A DNA stretch of 6,087 nucleotides, from NCBI GenBank assembly GCA_026388615.1, contig JAPLJL010000252.1, positions 1 to 6,087 of the forward strand, given 5' to 3'. The DNA comes from Pseudomonadota bacterium. GTDB lineage: Bacteria; Desulfobacterota; JAPLJL01. The notes under the pieces are model-generated. The model was given only the letters and a program-made list of their open reading frames with translations. It had not been told where the DNA came from and made no database searches. Shown piece by piece: positions 5,772 through 6,087 of this stretch. Positions within the stretch are counted from its first letter, which is position 1; each line of letters opens with the position of its first letter. Made by a program: the position numbers and the translations under genes.

Positions 5772-5843
5772 AAGGGGAGGGTGGAAATAATAATTATGAA
5801 AATTTTGTCAATTATTGAAATTTACAACCGGAATTGACTGGAA

Positions 5844-6087
5844 ATGTCATTACGAGCGTTAGCGAAGCAATCCCATCAGATACCCCCGATTTTCTTTTTA
5901 CTGATCGGCCTGTGTTTGTTTTCGAGCCGATCCGCGCGGTCGGAAAACTATCCCAACCCGGAAACCTACCCAGTCTCTGTTACCTCCGGGGTTGCTCCTT
6001 TCTACCCGTCCGCCCCGACCCAGGCGATCCAGACGGGGGTGATCAAGGGCCGGATTCTGGAAAAAGGCACCCGGAAGCCGATCGAAG
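5844..6087 (+). CDS. Secreted protein N-terminus, probable TonB-dependent receptor with regulatory-like domain, cut by window edge
   Basis: Eighty-one codons are visible from the ATG at 5844 to the right edge; an in-frame TGA at 5835-5837 excludes a longer start. Residues 13-28 (IPPIFFLLIGLCLFSS) form a hydrophobic signal-peptide core, with likely cleavage after ARS (31-33). Cys24 lacks a proper lipobox because Leu is at -1. After a Pro/Ser/Thr-rich stretch, residues 66-81 (VIKGRILEKGTRKPIE) match the first strands of a carboxypeptidase-regulatory-like beta-sandwich, which often precedes the plug of TonB-dependent outer-membrane receptors. Position after tonB fits a receptor, but another secreted protein with this domain is possible because plug and barrel are not in view. 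The start codon and first ten codons come from a dispersed repeat, and the GGA two bases before the ATG is too close to be a normal ribosome-binding site. Confidence 0.6.
   Translation, partial: MSLRALAKQSHQIPPIFFLLIGLCLFSSRSARSENYPNPETYPVSVTSGVAPFYPSAPTQAIQTGVIKGRILEKGTRKPIE
5846..5874 (+). repeat. Fragment of a GTCATTrCGAGCG-type dispersed repeat, overlapping a gene start
   Basis: The sequence GTCATTACGAGCG-TTAG-CGAAGCAATCCC is recognisable as one arm of the GTCATTGCGAGCGAAGCGAAGCAATC repeats scattered through many bacterial genomes. The complementary arm (ending GCAATGAC or GTAATGAC) is not seen in the rest of the window. The recognition rests on general knowledge of the repeat, not on a second copy here. 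It covers codons 1-10 of the following reading frame. Confidence 0.6.

Noticed and set aside
5911..5925. Lipoprotein signal (Cys24 in the receptor-like protein)
   Set aside because: The residues before the cysteine are Ile-Gly-Leu; Leu at -1 does not fit a lipobox, and a normal signal peptidase site follows at ARS.

Overview
The window looks like chromosomal DNA of a Gram-negative bacterium with an outer membrane, because it carries an ExbB/ExbD/TonB energy-coupling set followed by the start of what looks like an outer-membrane receptor. The genes are moderately GC-rich. The gaps are AT-rich and full of short palindromic and inverted-repeat sequences of the kind common in Desulfobacterota (former Deltaproteobacteria) and related environmental lineages. 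That placement is an inference from style, not from a marker gene.

Layout. Positions 1-780 (minus strand) hold the first 260 codons of glutamyl-tRNA synthetase (gltX), running off the left edge. A 124-bp divergent spacer with a good minus-strand promoter separates it from a plus-strand gene (905-2788) for a 627-residue cytoplasmic protein: a very long charged coiled coil, including seven 14-residue repeats, capped by three TPR units. The 613-bp gap 2789-3401 is not empty. It starts with a repeat patch (2789-2912) and then holds a small minus-strand gene (2924-3179) that appears to be frameshifted at an A6 tract, yet sits behind an excellent promoter containing an operator-like dyad. Back to back with it is the promoter for the Ton cluster.

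The Ton cluster: exbB (3402-4034), exbD (4299-4709), tonB (4886-5575) and the first 81 codons of a secreted protein (5844 to the right edge) whose mature part begins like the carboxypeptidase-regulatory-like domain found before the plug of many TonB-dependent receptors. ExbB and ExbD would form the inner-membrane proton channel, TonB would carry the energy across the periplasm, and the last gene would be the likely client receptor.

The most unusual aspect is that every gap in this otherwise standard cluster is filled by a different inverted-repeat element: a 140-bp element with 8-bp terminal inverted repeats and two GAAA-loop hairpins between exbB and exbD; an AT-rich 115-bp inverted repeat between exbD and tonB; and C/G-rich hairpins plus a fragment of a third repeat type after tonB. 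That last fragment supplies the start codon and first ten codons of the receptor-like gene. I found no CRISPR array, tRNA, rRNA, transposase or defence system, and nothing that amounts to a clearly new multi-gene system.
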